Origin: Alphaproteobacteria bacterium
GTDB lineage: Bacteria > Pseudomonadota > Alphaproteobacteria > Puniceispirillales > UBA1172
Reading direction: 5' to 3'
Length of the DNA stretch: 64,000 nucleotides
NCBI GenBank assembly: GCA_016778985.1
Contig: JADHOM010000010.1
Span: 1 to 64,000, forward strand
The position numbers and the translations under genes are program-made. The notes under the pieces are model-generated. The model was not told where the DNA came from and made no database searches. It saw nothing but the letters and a program-made list of their open reading frames with translations. Of the stretch, positions 34,570 to 48,043 are shown in pieces (the first letter of the stretch is position 1; each line of letters starts with the position of its first letter).

Positions 34570-35567
34570 CAGCACTAATCACCAGATTGCCAGATATTCG
34601 AGGCCATTATCAAGAAGCCGCCATGTTGTCTGATCACACCTGGTTTGGGGTTGGCGGTCCAGCAGAGGTATTATTCACCCCCGCAGATGCCGAAGATTTG
34701 ATCCATTTTTGCAAGAATACTTGTCCAGATATCCCTGTGTATACTATCGGTGCTGGGTCTAATCTGTTGGTTCGTGATGGCGGCATGGCAGGCGTTGTTA
34801 TATCCACCAAAGCCATTAAGCATCTGCATATCGAAGGCACCAGCGTCACCGTTGGTAGTGGCTGGACAGATGCCGAGGCAGCGCGTCTGGCGGCTAGACA
34901 TGGCATTGCCGGGCTTGAGTTTCTTATTGGTATCCCCGGCACTATTGGCGGTGGCCTGCGGATGAATGCAGGAGCATTTGGTAAAGAGTTTTGTGACGTT
35001 GTGGAGGTTGCCACAGCGATTGATCGGCACGGCAATATCCATCATCTGACCCCACAAGATATGGGCATGCGTTACCGCCATACGGACACCCCTCATGACT
35101 GGATTTTCACCGAAGCCAAATTGAAAGGTGAGACTGGCGATCCTGAGAGTATTCGCGCCAAGATGAAAGCCATTATTACTACCCGCTCGGATAGCCAACC
35201 GCAAGGGGTCCGCACTGGCGGCAGCACCTTTGCTAATCCTGATGGTCATAAATCTTGGCAGTTAATTGATCAGGCAGGATGCCGAGGACTAAGTCATGGC
35301 GGCGCCATTGTGTCAGACAAGCACTGTAATTTTCTGATCAATGCCGATAAGGCGTCAGCAAGCGATATCGAAACATTAGGCGAAATAGTCAAAGCCCGCG
35401 TCAAAGATCAAAGTGGCATTGATTTACGGTGGGAAATTCGCCGCATTGGTCAGCCCGCGCCTGCCCCTGAACAATCAAGGCCGAATAAGAGCAGTCAAAG
35501 TGATGCCAGTCAAAATGATGCCAGTCAAAATGATACCAGTCAATATAATGGAGGTCAGCATGGTTGA
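34566..35567 (+). CDS. murB: UDP-N-acetylenolpyruvoylglucosamine reductase with repeat tail
   Basis: This 333-residue flavoprotein reduces enolpyruvyl-UDP-GlcNAc to UDP-MurNAc with NADPH. The FAD domain has NTWFGVGG-like DHTWFGVGGPAEV, GAGSNLLVRDGG and GIPGTIGGGLRMNAGAFG. The catalytic Ser220 is in GGSTFANP, and Glu290 is in RWEIRRIG. The enzyme proper ends there. A tail of about 40 residues follows, with four Ser-Gln pentapeptide repeats (residues 310-329) made by a 15-base DNA repeat. The stop overlaps the ddl start. Confidence 0.95.
   Translation: MTALITRLPDIRGHYQEAAMLSDHTWFGVGGPAEVLFTPADAEDLIHFCKNTCPDIPVYTIGAGSNLLVRDGGMAGVVISTKAIKHLHIEGTSVTVGSGWTDAEAARLAARHGIAGLEFLIGIPGTIGGGLRMNAGAFGKEFCDVVEVATAIDRHGNIHHLTPQDMGMRYRHTDTPHDWIFTEAKLKGETGDPESIRAKMKAIITTRSDSQPQGVRTGGSTFANPDGHKSWQLIDQAGCRGLSHGGAIVSDKHCNFLINADKASASDIETLGEIVKARVKDQSGIDLRWEIRRIGQPAPAPEQSRPNKSSQSDASQNDASQNDTSQYNGGQHG
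35493..35552 (+). repeat. 15-base tandem repeat in the 3' end of murB
   Basis: Four copies of about AGTCAAAATGATGCC with a 15-base period encode (SQSDA)(SQNDA)(SQNDT)(SQYNG). The repeat ends inside the ribosome binding region of ddl. Confidence 0.95.
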
Positions 35568-36474
35568 TATGCGCGGCCTCACCCTATTTCTGATGGGCGG
35601 CTGGACAGATGAAGCAGAGGTATCCCGCAATACAGCCAAGGCTTGCTATGCTGCCGCTATTGAGGCTGGCTGGACAGCAGAATTGCTTGAAGTCGATCAT
35701 AATATTGCCAATCAGTTGCATGTTATGAAACCAGCGCGCGTGTTCAATGCCTTGCATGGTCAACTTGGTGAGGATGGCAATATGCAGGGCATGCTCAATC
35801 TCATGGGTATTCCTTACACCCATAGTGGCGTGCTGGCATCTGCCGTTGCAATGGATAAACCGATGACTAAAACCGCACTTGCCAGTACTGAGATTGTTTT
35901 TGCAAATGATATTGCTATTCAGATAAGCGATGGCGTGATTACCCCGCATGACAAAGCCGCACCGTCAGCTATGGTCATCAAGCCCAGGAATACTGGCAGT
36001 AGCGTCGGGGTTCATATCTGGCATGAAGGTGATGCTTATCTGCAAGAAACCATCTGGCCAAAAGGCACACAGCTAATGGCAGAGCGGTTTATTCCTGGCC
36101 GTGAATTGACTGTATCGGTTCTTCATGGTGAGCCGTTAACAGTTACCGAAATTGTTCAGGATAATCGGTTTTATGATTATGAAGCCAAATATGCTGATGG
36201 CGGGTCAACCCATATCCTGCCTGCTCAGATTGATCGTGATGTTTTCAATACAGCGATGGAATGGGCGACCATTGCTCATGAGCAGCTAGGATGCCGCGGC
36301 GTCTCACGTTCCGATTTTCGCCTAGATAATGAAGCTGGTGAGCTGGTTATGCTGGAACTGAACACGCAACCGGGCATGACCAAAACCTCACTCGTCCCTG
36401 AACAAGCCGAATATAACGGCATCAGCATGACGGCGCTGGTGTCATCACTATTGGAGGCAGCGCAATGCGACTAG
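35560..36474 (+). CDS. ddl: D-alanine--D-alanine ligase
   Basis: This 304-residue ATP-grasp enzyme makes D-Ala-D-Ala for MurF. It has MGGWTDEAEVSRNTAKA at the start, then RVFNALHGQLGEDGNMQGMLNLMGIPYTHSG, the ATP-binding strand MVIKPRNTGSSVGVH, and the metal site near the C-terminus (SDFRLDNEAGELVMLELNTQPGMTKTSLVPEQA). The usual G-G-x-S-x-E loop is G-G-W-T-D-E here. The ATG at 35560 is fixed by GGAGGTC; the frame upstream is the murB repeat in another phase. It overlaps murB by eight bases and ftsQ by ten. Confidence 0.95.
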   Translation: MVDMRGLTLFLMGGWTDEAEVSRNTAKACYAAAIEAGWTAELLEVDHNIANQLHVMKPARVFNALHGQLGEDGNMQGMLNLMGIPYTHSGVLASAVAMDKPMTKTALASTEIVFANDIAIQISDGVITPHDKAAPSAMVIKPRNTGSSVGVHIWHEGDAYLQETIWPKGTQLMAERFIPGRELTVSVLHGEPLTVTEIVQDNRFYDYEAKYADGGSTHILPAQIDRDVFNTAMEWATIAHEQLGCRGVSRSDFRLDNEAGELVMLELNTQPGMTKTSLVPEQAEYNGISMTALVSSLLEAAQCD

Positions 36475-37265
36475 CGCTATATAAAGAAACCTTTGCCGAT
36501 ACACGTTCCGACCGGCCGCGGCGGTTAGGGCGGCGGATGCTTGCCGGTATATTATGTCTGGGCATGATACTAGCGGCAGCTAGCCTATGGATATATCGCG
36601 ATAGCATAATGCAGCGCGTCACTCTGTTGACCGCAGACGCAGGTATTAAACTTGAGGGAATTACAGTATTTGGGCGTCTAAATACCGATCAGAGAGACAT
36701 ATTAAACGCTGTTGGATTAAACCGCGGTGATCCCATGCTTGGCATGGATTTGTATCAGATCAAGGCAGATATTGAATCGCTTGGCTGGGTCAAAACGGCG
36801 CGTGTGGAAAGACATTTTCCATCAGATTTAGTGATCTATTTGGTCGAAAGACGCCCCATAGCCATTTATCAAACGGCCGCCGGCCATAAAGTCATTGATA
36901 AATCTGGTCAAATTATCGATGGCATCAAGGTTGAAGATTTCCGGCATCTGCCTGTCGTTAGCGGCAAGAATGCCCAAAACCGGGCGGGAGAAATTATAAC
37001 CGTCCTTGAATCCGAAGCTGATCTTTACAATGAAGTATGGTCTCTGACCTATCGGTCAGAACGCCGTTGGGATGTCTTCCTTGGCGATAATATCCGTATC
37101 ATGTTGCCCGAAGAAAACCCTATGGATGCGTGGAACCAACTAGCCAAGCTTGATCGCCAACACAAGTTAACCCAACGCAACACCGTTAATATTGATCTGC
37201 GTATTCCGGGGCAGATCATCATTAAACCCGATCAACCTGTTAAAGGTAAAGGTAGTCAGACATGA
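36465..37265 (+). CDS. ftsQ: Cell division protein FtsQ
   Basis: This 266-residue bitopic protein has a cytoplasmic basic N-terminus, a membrane segment (MLAGILCLGMILAAASLWIY) and a POTRA domain starting at GIKLEGITVFGRLNTDQRDILNAVGLNRGDPM. The beta domain that follows has LGWVKTARVERHFPSDLVIYLVERRPIAIYQ, and the protein ends in a polar tail. It links FtsL/FtsB to the divisome in the periplasm. GGAGG precedes the ATG. It overlaps ddl by ten bases and ftsA by four. Confidence 0.95.
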   Translation: MRLALYKETFADTRSDRPRRLGRRMLAGILCLGMILAAASLWIYRDSIMQRVTLLTADAGIKLEGITVFGRLNTDQRDILNAVGLNRGDPMLGMDLYQIKADIESLGWVKTARVERHFPSDLVIYLVERRPIAIYQTAAGHKVIDKSGQIIDGIKVEDFRHLPVVSGKNAQNRAGEIITVLESEADLYNEVWSLTYRSERRWDVFLGDNIRIMLPEENPMDAWNQLAKLDRQHKLTQRNTVNIDLRIPGQIIIKPDQPVKGKGSQT

Positions 37266-38557
37266 ATGTTATGCCGCGTATATCAGGCTTGCTTGGTCAA
37301 ACCAAAACACGCCACGGAACAATAGGTGTTCTCGACATTGGCACAAGCAAAGTCGTCTGCATGATTGCCCAAGGTGATGGTAATGCGCAACCTACAATAA
37401 AGGGGATTGGTCAGCATGCGTCGGCTGGAATAAAACGTGGCGAAGTGGTCGATATCTCCGCCCTTAGTCTGACTGTTGGTAAAGCTGTTGAAGTAGCGGA
37501 AAGAATGGCAGGCATTTCTATAGAAAATGTTGTTGTTGGCCTGTCAGGAGCGACGCAAAAATCACAAATCCGAACGCATCAGGTCGATGTCGCCAGTGGC
37601 GAAGTCCTTGAACGTGATATCCGCCGGCTTATTAATCTTGATTTCCTCGAAGCCGAGCCGCAAGGCCGCGTTATTCTGCATCGCCTGCCTATTGAGTTTT
37701 CTTTGGACGGTATCACCGGCATCAAAAACCCTCAAGGCATGTTTGGCCAGACCCTTGGCATCAAAATATGTTCGATTAGCGCCTCCGATACCGCTCTTCG
37801 CAATATCCAAATGGCGGTTGAACGTAACCATTTATCAATTGAGCATTATGTATCGAATATCTATGCCGCCGGCTTATCTGCTCTGCTCGAAGATGAACGC
37901 GACCTTGGCGCCACGGTTATTGAGATTGGCGGTGGTGTGACTAGCCTTGCCTATTTCACCGATGGTGAGTTGCGCTTTCTTGATAGCATCCCCTTGGGCG
38001 GGGCCAGCATCACCAATGATATTGCTCGCGGCTTATCGATCCCCGTTGAGGAGGCTGAACGTATCAAAACGCTCAAAGGCAGTGTCCTGGCTGGCCCCGG
38101 CGATAGTGATGAAATGCTGACCTTACCTATGCTGAGCCAAGATAGCGATCATCCGCTATCAATCGAACTAGGCGTGTTGGGGGATATTATCCGGGCACGG
38201 ATTGAGGAAATCCTGGAAATGCTGTTATTGCGTCTTGAAAAAGCCGGATACTCATCCGCCGCTGGCCAGCGCGTCATTTTAGTCGGCGGCGCCGCACAAT
38301 TACCCGGAATGCGGGAGTTTGTATCAACCATGATTGGCCGTTCTGTCAGATTAGGCAGGCCAGCGGGTGTCATTGGTCTTGCCGATGCGACCGCTCATTC
38401 CGCCTTTGCCTCACCTGTGGGGTTAATTCATTATAGCTATGTCAGACAACCATTTGAACTATCGCTTGCCGATGCCGGAACATCCAGACGGTCTGGACGT
38501 CTCAGCCAGATTGGCAGCTGGTTCAAATATTACATTTGGGATGCCGGAAGCCGATGA
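37262..38557 (+). CDS. ftsA: Cell division protein FtsA
   Basis: This 431-residue actin-like ATPase anchors FtsZ to the membrane. It has phosphate loop 1 (GVLDIGTSKVVCMIA), the 1C subdomain with VVVGLSGATQKS, phosphate loop 2 (ATVIEIGGGVTSLAYF), and the adenosine motif RVILVGGAAQLPGM. The C-terminal amphipathic helix that binds membrane is GRLSQIGSWFKYYIW. Two starts (37262 and 37271) are possible; the first overlaps ftsQ as ATGA. Confidence 0.96.
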   Translation: MNVMPRISGLLGQTKTRHGTIGVLDIGTSKVVCMIAQGDGNAQPTIKGIGQHASAGIKRGEVVDISALSLTVGKAVEVAERMAGISIENVVVGLSGATQKSQIRTHQVDVASGEVLERDIRRLINLDFLEAEPQGRVILHRLPIEFSLDGITGIKNPQGMFGQTLGIKICSISASDTALRNIQMAVERNHLSIEHYVSNIYAAGLSALLEDERDLGATVIEIGGGVTSLAYFTDGELRFLDSIPLGGASITNDIARGLSIPVEEAERIKTLKGSVLAGPGDSDEMLTLPMLSQDSDHPLSIELGVLGDIIRARIEEILEMLLLRLEKAGYSSAAGQRVILVGGAAQLPGMREFVSTMIGRSVRLGRPAGVIGLADATAHSAFASPVGLIHYSYVRQPFELSLADAGTSRRSGRLSQIGSWFKYYIWDAGSR

Positions 38558-38701
38558 AGAGCATGTTTTTCCATCGTCAGACCATGACTGATCCGTCATC
38601 CAAAATCGGGGCGTATGTGTTGCAGGCATATCCCCCTTATCACAACAATTTGCCCGTTAGGTCATGGATATTGGGCAAGCCACCTCAAAGGAGATCATAC
38701 C

Positions 38702-40555
38702 GTGACTCTAAATATATCAATCCCCAGCACGACTGAGGAATTATCCCCAAAAATCACTGTTATCGGTGTTGGCGGGGCTGGCGGTAATGCCGTCAATAAT
38801 ATGATTGAAGCCAATCTCGAAGGTGTCGAGTTTTTAGTTGCTAATACTGATGGGCAAGCTCTTGCGGCCTCTCTTGCGCCTCGCAAAATCCAATTAGGAC
38901 GTATCCATACCGAAGGACTAGGAGCAGGCTCAAAGCCCGAAATTGGTCGTCTAGCCGCGGAAGAAAGCCTTGATGAGATCATGGCCGAATTAGCCGACAG
39001 CCATATGGTATTTATTACCGCAGGTATGGGTGGCGGCACCGGCACAGGCGCCGCCCCAGTGATTGCTCGTGCTGCCCGTGAGCAAGGCATTCTAACTGTT
39101 GGAGTTGTCACAAAACCATTTGAGTTTGAAGGAACACCACGGATGCGTTTAGCCACACAAGGCATTGATGAATTACAAGCCTATGTTGATACGCTTATTG
39201 TTATCCCGAACCAAAATCTGTTCCGTCTGGCCAATGAGCGGACAACATTTACAGATGCCTTTGCCATGGCCGATAATGTTCTGCACCAAGGCGTGTCAGG
39301 TGTGACTGATCTGATGATCAAACCTGGCATGATTAATCTGGATTTTGCCGATATTCGCTCAGTCATGACAGAAATGGGTAAAGCCATGATGGGTACAGGC
39401 GAAGCATCAGGTGAAAGCCGTGCTACCAACGCGGCTGAGGCGGCTATCCATAATCCGCTATTAGATGAAACCACGCTGAAAGGCGCCCAAGCCTTATTGA
39501 TCAATGTTACTGGTGGGTCTGATATGACCTTATTCGAAGCTGATGAAGCGGCAAACCATATCCGTAAAGAAGTGGATAATGATGCCATCATCATCTTTGG
39601 CGCTATCATTGATCCAAAAATGGAAGGCGTCATGCGTGTATCAGTTGTCGCTACTGGAATGGAGGCTGAAAGCCAAACATCACGGCCCCCAATGAGACAT
39701 CTCACCAATGCCAAAGCGTCTGCCAGTGATGAAACTAGCACTGATATGGACCAGCCTTTTTATGCCATTCGGCGCAACGAAGGCGTTGTTCAAAAAATCA
39801 TAGCAGAACCCACCACGGCAGTGGAAAGCAAACCCATGGGCGAACATGCTGGCCCATCATCAGCAATAGCTTCACCAATGGCAACAGCAGTCGCGACACC
39901 AATGGAAACTGCGCCTATGGAAGCTGGGATGGCAGAGCCAGAAGTCATGCCAGAAATGTCTGATGCGGGTGCCGAAGCTAAATTGGCGATTGGGGCAGAG
40001 CCAAGCCATGCCTCAAATGCCGCCACAGACGATGACTCTCAGCTTAGCATCATGGATATGATAGACGCTAAGGATGAGCGGCCAGAACCCGAAAAGGCAT
40101 TGCCAGTAGATGATCGTTCTGCAAGCAGTTTGGATGACGATGATGTGCCTTTCACATTGGGAAAAACCATTGATATCCCTGTTGATGAGCATGTTCAGCC
40201 AAAGGAAACTACAGGTTTGATCAAGCATATCACGCGATTATTCTCATCGCATCAGCAAGAGGAAAAGATCGTGCAAGAGCCTATTGTGTCTGATGTAAAA
40301 CCATTGAACTTGCGGAATACAGACCCTGTAGACCCCATAAACCCCACGCTTCAATCAGATGAGGGGCAAGCTGATGAGATGATAAAATCGGATATCGATC
40401 ATACCGCCATATCTCAGAATACCAGCATGACAGATGACACAACTGAACAACCCAATCTGTCAAACCAAAGCGCTGAACCAGAGCTGGATATCAAAGATCA
40501 ACAAGATGATTTTGATCTTGAAATCCCTGCCTTTCTCCGTCGTCAGGCTAACTAA
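38702..40555 (+). CDS. ftsZ: Cell division GTPase FtsZ
   Basis: This 617-residue tubulin homologue forms the Z ring. The GTPase core (to about residue 325) has [17 protein letters not shown], the tubulin signature [13 protein letters not shown] and the synergy loop region [11 protein letters not shown]. The disordered linker that follows is nearly 290 residues, long even for alphaproteobacteria and rich in Met, Ala, Pro and Glu. The conserved tail [13 protein letters not shown] binds FtsA. The start is a GTG at 38702, preceded by AAAGGAG at eight bases; the frame back to 38615 lacks family similarity. Confidence 0.96.
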   Translation: MTLNISIPSTTEELSPKITVIGVGGAGGNAVNNMIEANLEGVEFLVANTDGQALAASLAPRKIQLGRIHTEGLGAGSKPEIGRLAAEESLDEIMAELADSHMVFITAGMGGGTGTGAAPVIARAAREQGILTVGVVTKPFEFEGTPRMRLATQGIDELQAYVDTLIVIPNQNLFRLANERTTFTDAFAMADNVLHQGVSGVTDLMIKPGMINLDFADIRSVMTEMGKAMMGTGEASGESRATNAAEAAIHNPLLDETTLKGAQALLINVTGGSDMTLFEADEAANHIRKEVDNDAIIIFGAIIDPKMEGVMRVSVVATGMEAESQTSRPPMRHLTNAKASASDETSTDMDQPFYAIRRNEGVVQKIIAEPTTAVESKPMGEHAGPSSAIASPMATAVATPMETAPMEAGMAEPEVMPEMSDAGAEAKLAIGAEPSHASNAATDDDSQLSIMDMIDAKDERPEPEKALPVDDRSASSLDDDDVPFTLGKTIDIPVDEHVQPKETTGLIKHITRLFSSHQQEEKIVQEPIVSDVKPLNLRNTDPVDPINPTLQSDEGQADEMIKSDIDHTAISQNTSMTDDTTEQPNLSNQSAEPELDIKDQQDDFDLEIPAFLRRQAN

Positions 40556-40582
40556 TCATCTGAGGGTATGATCAGCATTTGG

Positions 40583-40616
40583 AATGGTTACCGATCTGCA
40601 ACAATCGGTAACCATT
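40583..40616. other. Strong hairpin between ftsZ and lpxC
   Basis: A perfect 13-base stem (AATGGTTACCGAT at 40583-40595 and its complement at 40604-40616) with an eight-base loop lies in the 114-base gap. It is followed by only TTTGTG, a poor T run. It may be a terminator, an attenuator or a processing site that sets the lpxC level apart from the dcw transcript. Confidence 0.6.
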
Positions 40617-40669
40617 TGTGATTTGCCACAGGCATGAAACCACATAATTATAATTTAAAATAAAGGATT

Positions 40670-41572
40670 ATGTCTGTGTTTGGCTACCAAAATACTGTTA
40701 ATTCATCTGTCACACGAAGCGGAATTGGTCTTCACACGGCGCGGCTCGTTTCCATCACTCTCCGACCAGCACCTGCCAATACTGGCATCATATTTCACCG
40801 CTCTGATCTGACTGGCATTGATACGGCTATCCCTGCTCATATCCGCAATGTCAGTGATGTGTCGCTTAATACCAGCATTTGTAATGCTGATGGGGCAGAA
40901 ATAGGCACTATTGAGCATCTGATGGCGGCTTTTGCTGGCATGGGCATTGATAATGCCTATGTCGATGTATCAGGGCCAGAGCTGCCTGCTTTTGATGGCA
41001 GCTCAGACCGCTACTGCCAGATGATCAGTGATGCTGGCATAAAAGAACAAAGCGAAGATCGCCGCTTTATTAAAGTCCTAAAGCCCGTTTCAGTAAAACT
41101 CAACGCCTCGTCATCGCACCTGACCCCTTCCTCATCTCTGCAAATCTCAACCAAGATTGATTTTAGCGATCCGTTTATTGGTGCCTCACAATATTTTTAT
41201 GTTCATGACAATACTAGCTTTATCGAGGAATTGGCGGCGGCACGCACCTTTTGTCTGCACAAAGATGTCTCACAAATGCGCGCCGCTGGCTATGCTATTG
41301 GTGGCTCATTGGATAATGCCATTGTAGTGAAAGACGGGCAGATGCTTAATGAGACGCCGCTGCGCTATACAGATGAGTTTGTTCGTCATAAAACCCTCGA
41401 CTGTTTAGGTGATTTGCGGCTGGCTGGCATGGGAATTATTGGTCATATGTCAACCACACGCCCCGGACACCGCATTAATTCAGAATTGCTAAAAGCGTTG
41501 TTTAGCGACGATAGCAACTACACGATTATGACTGGCGAAGAATTAGCCAATGCCGAAGAAAAAGTTGCTTGA
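40670..41572 (+). CDS. lpxC: UDP-3-O-acyl-GlcNAc deacetylase
   Basis: This 300-residue zinc enzyme catalyses the committed step of lipid A synthesis. The zinc ligands are His83 (GTIEHLMAAF), His240 and Asp244 (RHKTLDCLGDL), and the general acid-base His267 is in TTRPGHRINSEL. TVNSSVTRSGIGLHT opens the protein. It is preceded by AAGGA near the ATG. The position right after ftsZ is common in Gram-negative dcw clusters and couples envelope lipid synthesis with division. Confidence 0.97.
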   Translation: MSVFGYQNTVNSSVTRSGIGLHTARLVSITLRPAPANTGIIFHRSDLTGIDTAIPAHIRNVSDVSLNTSICNADGAEIGTIEHLMAAFAGMGIDNAYVDVSGPELPAFDGSSDRYCQMISDAGIKEQSEDRRFIKVLKPVSVKLNASSSHLTPSSSLQISTKIDFSDPFIGASQYFYVHDNTSFIEELAAARTFCLHKDVSQMRAAGYAIGGSLDNAIVVKDGQMLNETPLRYTDEFVRHKTLDCLGDLRLAGMGIIGHMSTTRPGHRINSELLKALFSDDSNYTIMTGEELANAEEKVA

Positions 41573-41667
41573 TTAGATTTTTCATATCTCAACGCATGGA
41601 ATGAACTTTAATTGCTTTGCGTATCGGCATAATATATATTCTGTTAACGATATTATGGAGACAGGTT

Positions 41668-42489
41668 GTGCATCATCAAATGGTGAGATCAGTGTTGCTT
41701 TGTGGCATGGCAAGTCTGGCTATGCTTACCGCTTGTTCCAGCGCTGATGATGAGCTGGTTCAAATTGAACGTCCTGTCGAAGAAATATATAATGAAGCGC
41801 TTGATTTGGCACTTGCTGGCGATACCAATGATGCGGCAACGCTGTTTGATGAGGTAGAGAGACAACATCCCTATTCTGAATGGGCAACGCAAGCACAGTT
41901 AATGGCCGCTTGGTCATTATATGAGAGCAACAATTATCCCGCCGCTCTAGCCTCCTTAAACCGATTTATTGAACTCAACCCCGCGCATCCTGATATTGAT
42001 TATGCCTATTTTCTGCGCGGCCAATCCTATTATGAGCAAATTGTCGATGTTGAACGTGATGCTAGTATGACCGTTGCCGCCAAAGAAGCTTTTGAGGCTT
42101 TGATCAGGCGCTTCCCGAACAGCGACTATGCGCGTGATGCCCAATTAAAACTAGACCTAACGCTCAGCCATCTGGCTGGTAAAGAAATGGCTGTTGGCCG
42201 GTTCTATCTGAAAGCTGGTCATTATGATTCCGCGCTCCGGCGTTTTAGCAAAGTTATCGAAAATTACCAAACATCTAACCAAGTCCCCGAAGCGCTCTAT
42301 CGCATGGTCGAGAGCTATCTGGCGCTAGGAATTTATAGCGAGGCAGAACGTTCGGCAGCCGTATTACAATTTAATTTTCCAGACTCTATTTGGACTCAAC
42401 GGATGGCATTGCTGATTGATGACCCCGGACGCGATTATGATCCATCTTTGATTAAATCCTTTTTCGGTCGAGCAACCTCTTGGTTTTGA
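41668..42489 (+). CDS. bamD: Outer membrane assembly lipoprotein BamD
   Basis: This 273-residue protein has a signal peptide ending in the lipobox LTAC (Cys at about residue 23). TPR repeats follow: EIYNEALDLALAGDTNDAATLFDEVERQHPYSEWATQAQLM, then repeats at YPAALASLNRF, AFEALIRRFPNSDYARDA and YDSALRRFSKVIENY. It is the essential lipoprotein of the BAM complex, which inserts beta-barrel proteins. The GTG at 41668 is chosen because GGAG lies seven bases before it; ATG at 41680 is an alternative. recN starts three bases after its stop. Confidence 0.93.
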   Translation: MHHQMVRSVLLCGMASLAMLTACSSADDELVQIERPVEEIYNEALDLALAGDTNDAATLFDEVERQHPYSEWATQAQLMAAWSLYESNNYPAALASLNRFIELNPAHPDIDYAYFLRGQSYYEQIVDVERDASMTVAAKEAFEALIRRFPNSDYARDAQLKLDLTLSHLAGKEMAVGRFYLKAGHYDSALRRFSKVIENYQTSNQVPEALYRMVESYLALGIYSEAERSAAVLQFNFPDSIWTQRMALLIDDPGRDYDPSLIKSFFGRATSWF

Positions 42490-42492
42490 TCC

Positions 42493-46252
<3,760 letters not shown>

Positions 46253-46267
46253 GCCTGATAACATCAA

Positions 46268-48043
46268 TCAAAGCGGGTTGGTTTGGGCGGCAAGCCATGC
46301 AATTGCATCACCATCACCGTCACTGTAATCATGCTCTGTTAATGCTGGCATGATTTTATCTTTGACATTCCGATGATACCGATTAAGCCAATCCCGCTCA
46401 GCCTCAGTTAGCAGCGATACATCAATAAGCCGGCGATCAAACGGCACCCATGTCACATGCTCAAACCCAAGCATATCATTGGCTTTTGCGACCACTATGA
46501 TCAGATTCTCAAGGCGGATACCAAAGCTCCCGTCACGGTAATATCCAGGCTCATTCGATAGCACCATGCCCTCACAAATGCTGACACTGCCGCGCGGTGA
46601 TATGCTGGCAGGGCCTTCATGAACACCTAGAGCACAGCCTACCCCATGCCCTGTTCCATGCGCATAATCTAGTCCAGCATTCCACATCGTTCGGCGCGTG
46701 ATGGCATCAAGCTGAATGCCTGTTGTGCCTTTCGGGAAGATTTGCTGATCTAATGCAATATGGGCTTTCAGGACATGCGTGTAGCAAAACATCTCATCCT
46801 TACCGGGCTGACCAATGGCAACGGTGCGCGTTATATCAGTTGTCGCATCATGATATTGCCCGCCTGAATCAATCAAATAGAGGCTATTCGGAAGCAGCGG
46901 CGCATTGCTCGCCTCGGTCGCGCGATAATGAACAATAGCACCATGCGCACCACTGCCTGAAATAGCTGAAAAGCTATCAGATAGATATCCGCTCACCTCT
47001 TTCCGGTAAGACTGAAGCTTTTCACTAGCCTCAATTTCAGTAACGGTTTGATCCATCACATGCGTATCTAGCCACGCAAGGAAACGGATGACAGCAACCG
47101 CATCACGGCAATGCGCAGACCGAAAGCCATCTTGCTCAACGCTATTTTTAATCGCCTTCATCTGCTTAAGCGGGCTGATCCGCGATATGATTTTTGTATC
47201 AGCGGCTTGTCTCGCTTCAACAGCCTCTGCCAGTGCTAATGGCGTTTGCACCGGATCAAGCCAAATGGACTTCCCATCAAGACCGCGCAAGTCATCTATC
47301 ATCTGTTGCTGTGGCCGTATGCTAATATGCCGCTGGTCAATATCTAAACTCTCCATATCATCATGAAATATAATGACCTCTTTATCATGGCTTAGCATAG
47401 CAAAGGCCAGCATCACCGGAGTATTGGATAAATCTGCCGCCCTAATATTGAGAAGCCAAGCCAGTTCGGTCGGGTCACAAATCATCAAAATATCTGCCCC
47501 AGCATCCTTCATATCCGCCACCGCGGCATTGATTTTATCTGCTCTATCAAGGCCATGATGCAATGGGTCAACATCCCAAGGGATAGATATTTTTGGCGCT
47601 GGTCGGTCTTGCCATATCTGATCGATCAGATTATCAGCGACGGGTTTAACATCTATGTCTTTATCTGATAGCGCGCAAATAAGCTGGCTATGTTCGCTCA
47701 TGGTCATGAGCATCGGATCAAAACCAAGCGTCTTGCCGCCCAAATGAGACTTTATCCATTCAGAAGGCTTATTACGTGGCATGACCATGCATTGCCAATG
47801 GCTATTGGTTTGGGTTTTCATCTGTAGTGTGTAGCGTCCATCACTGAACAAAATCGCCGCATCTATAGTGACAATGGCAAGCCCTGCGGAACCAGTAAAG
47901 CCACTGATCCAAGCCAGTCGCTCATCAGCGGCTTGGACTTCTTCACCAGAAAACGCATCACCATGGGGGATAAAATAGGCATCAATCTCCGCGCCTTTCA
48001 TGGCTAGGCGTAAAGCCTCAAGCGGCGTCATTGCATCATCCAT
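46268..48043 (-). CDS. Xaa-Pro aminopeptidase (M24B), long form
   Basis: This 591-residue enzyme has the three-domain layout of the long aminopeptidase P group: two creatinase-like N-terminal domains and a C-terminal pita-bread metalloprotease. Metal ligands are Asp in LIDSGGQYHDATTDITRT, His in AHGTGHGVGCALGVHEGP, and Glu in LSNEPGYYRDGSFGIRLENL. It removes N-terminal residues before proline in the cytoplasm. The start overlaps the end of prmA by eight bases, so it is the third gene of a uvrD-prmA-pepP unit. Confidence 0.93.
   Translation of the reverse strand: MDDAMTPLEALRLAMKGAEIDAYFIPHGDAFSGEEVQAADERLAWISGFTGSAGLAIVTIDAAILFSDGRYTLQMKTQTNSHWQCMVMPRNKPSEWIKSHLGGKTLGFDPMLMTMSEHSQLICALSDKDIDVKPVADNLIDQIWQDRPAPKISIPWDVDPLHHGLDRADKINAAVADMKDAGADILMICDPTELAWLLNIRAADLSNTPVMLAFAMLSHDKEVIIFHDDMESLDIDQRHISIRPQQQMIDDLRGLDGKSIWLDPVQTPLALAEAVEARQAADTKIISRISPLKQMKAIKNSVEQDGFRSAHCRDAVAVIRFLAWLDTHVMDQTVTEIEASEKLQSYRKEVSGYLSDSFSAISGSGAHGAIVHYRATEASNAPLLPNSLYLIDSGGQYHDATTDITRTVAIGQPGKDEMFCYTHVLKAHIALDQQIFPKGTTGIQLDAITRRTMWNAGLDYAHGTGHGVGCALGVHEGPASISPRGSVSICEGMVLSNEPGYYRDGSFGIRLENLIIVVAKANDMLGFEHVTWVPFDRRLIDVSLLTEAERDWLNRYHRNVKDKIMPALTEHDYSDGDGDAIAWLAAQTNPL

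Noticed and set aside
38615-38701. Longer ftsZ frame starting at 38615.
   Set aside because: The extra 29 residues lack FtsZ similarity, and AAAGGAG sits eight bases before the GTG at 38702.
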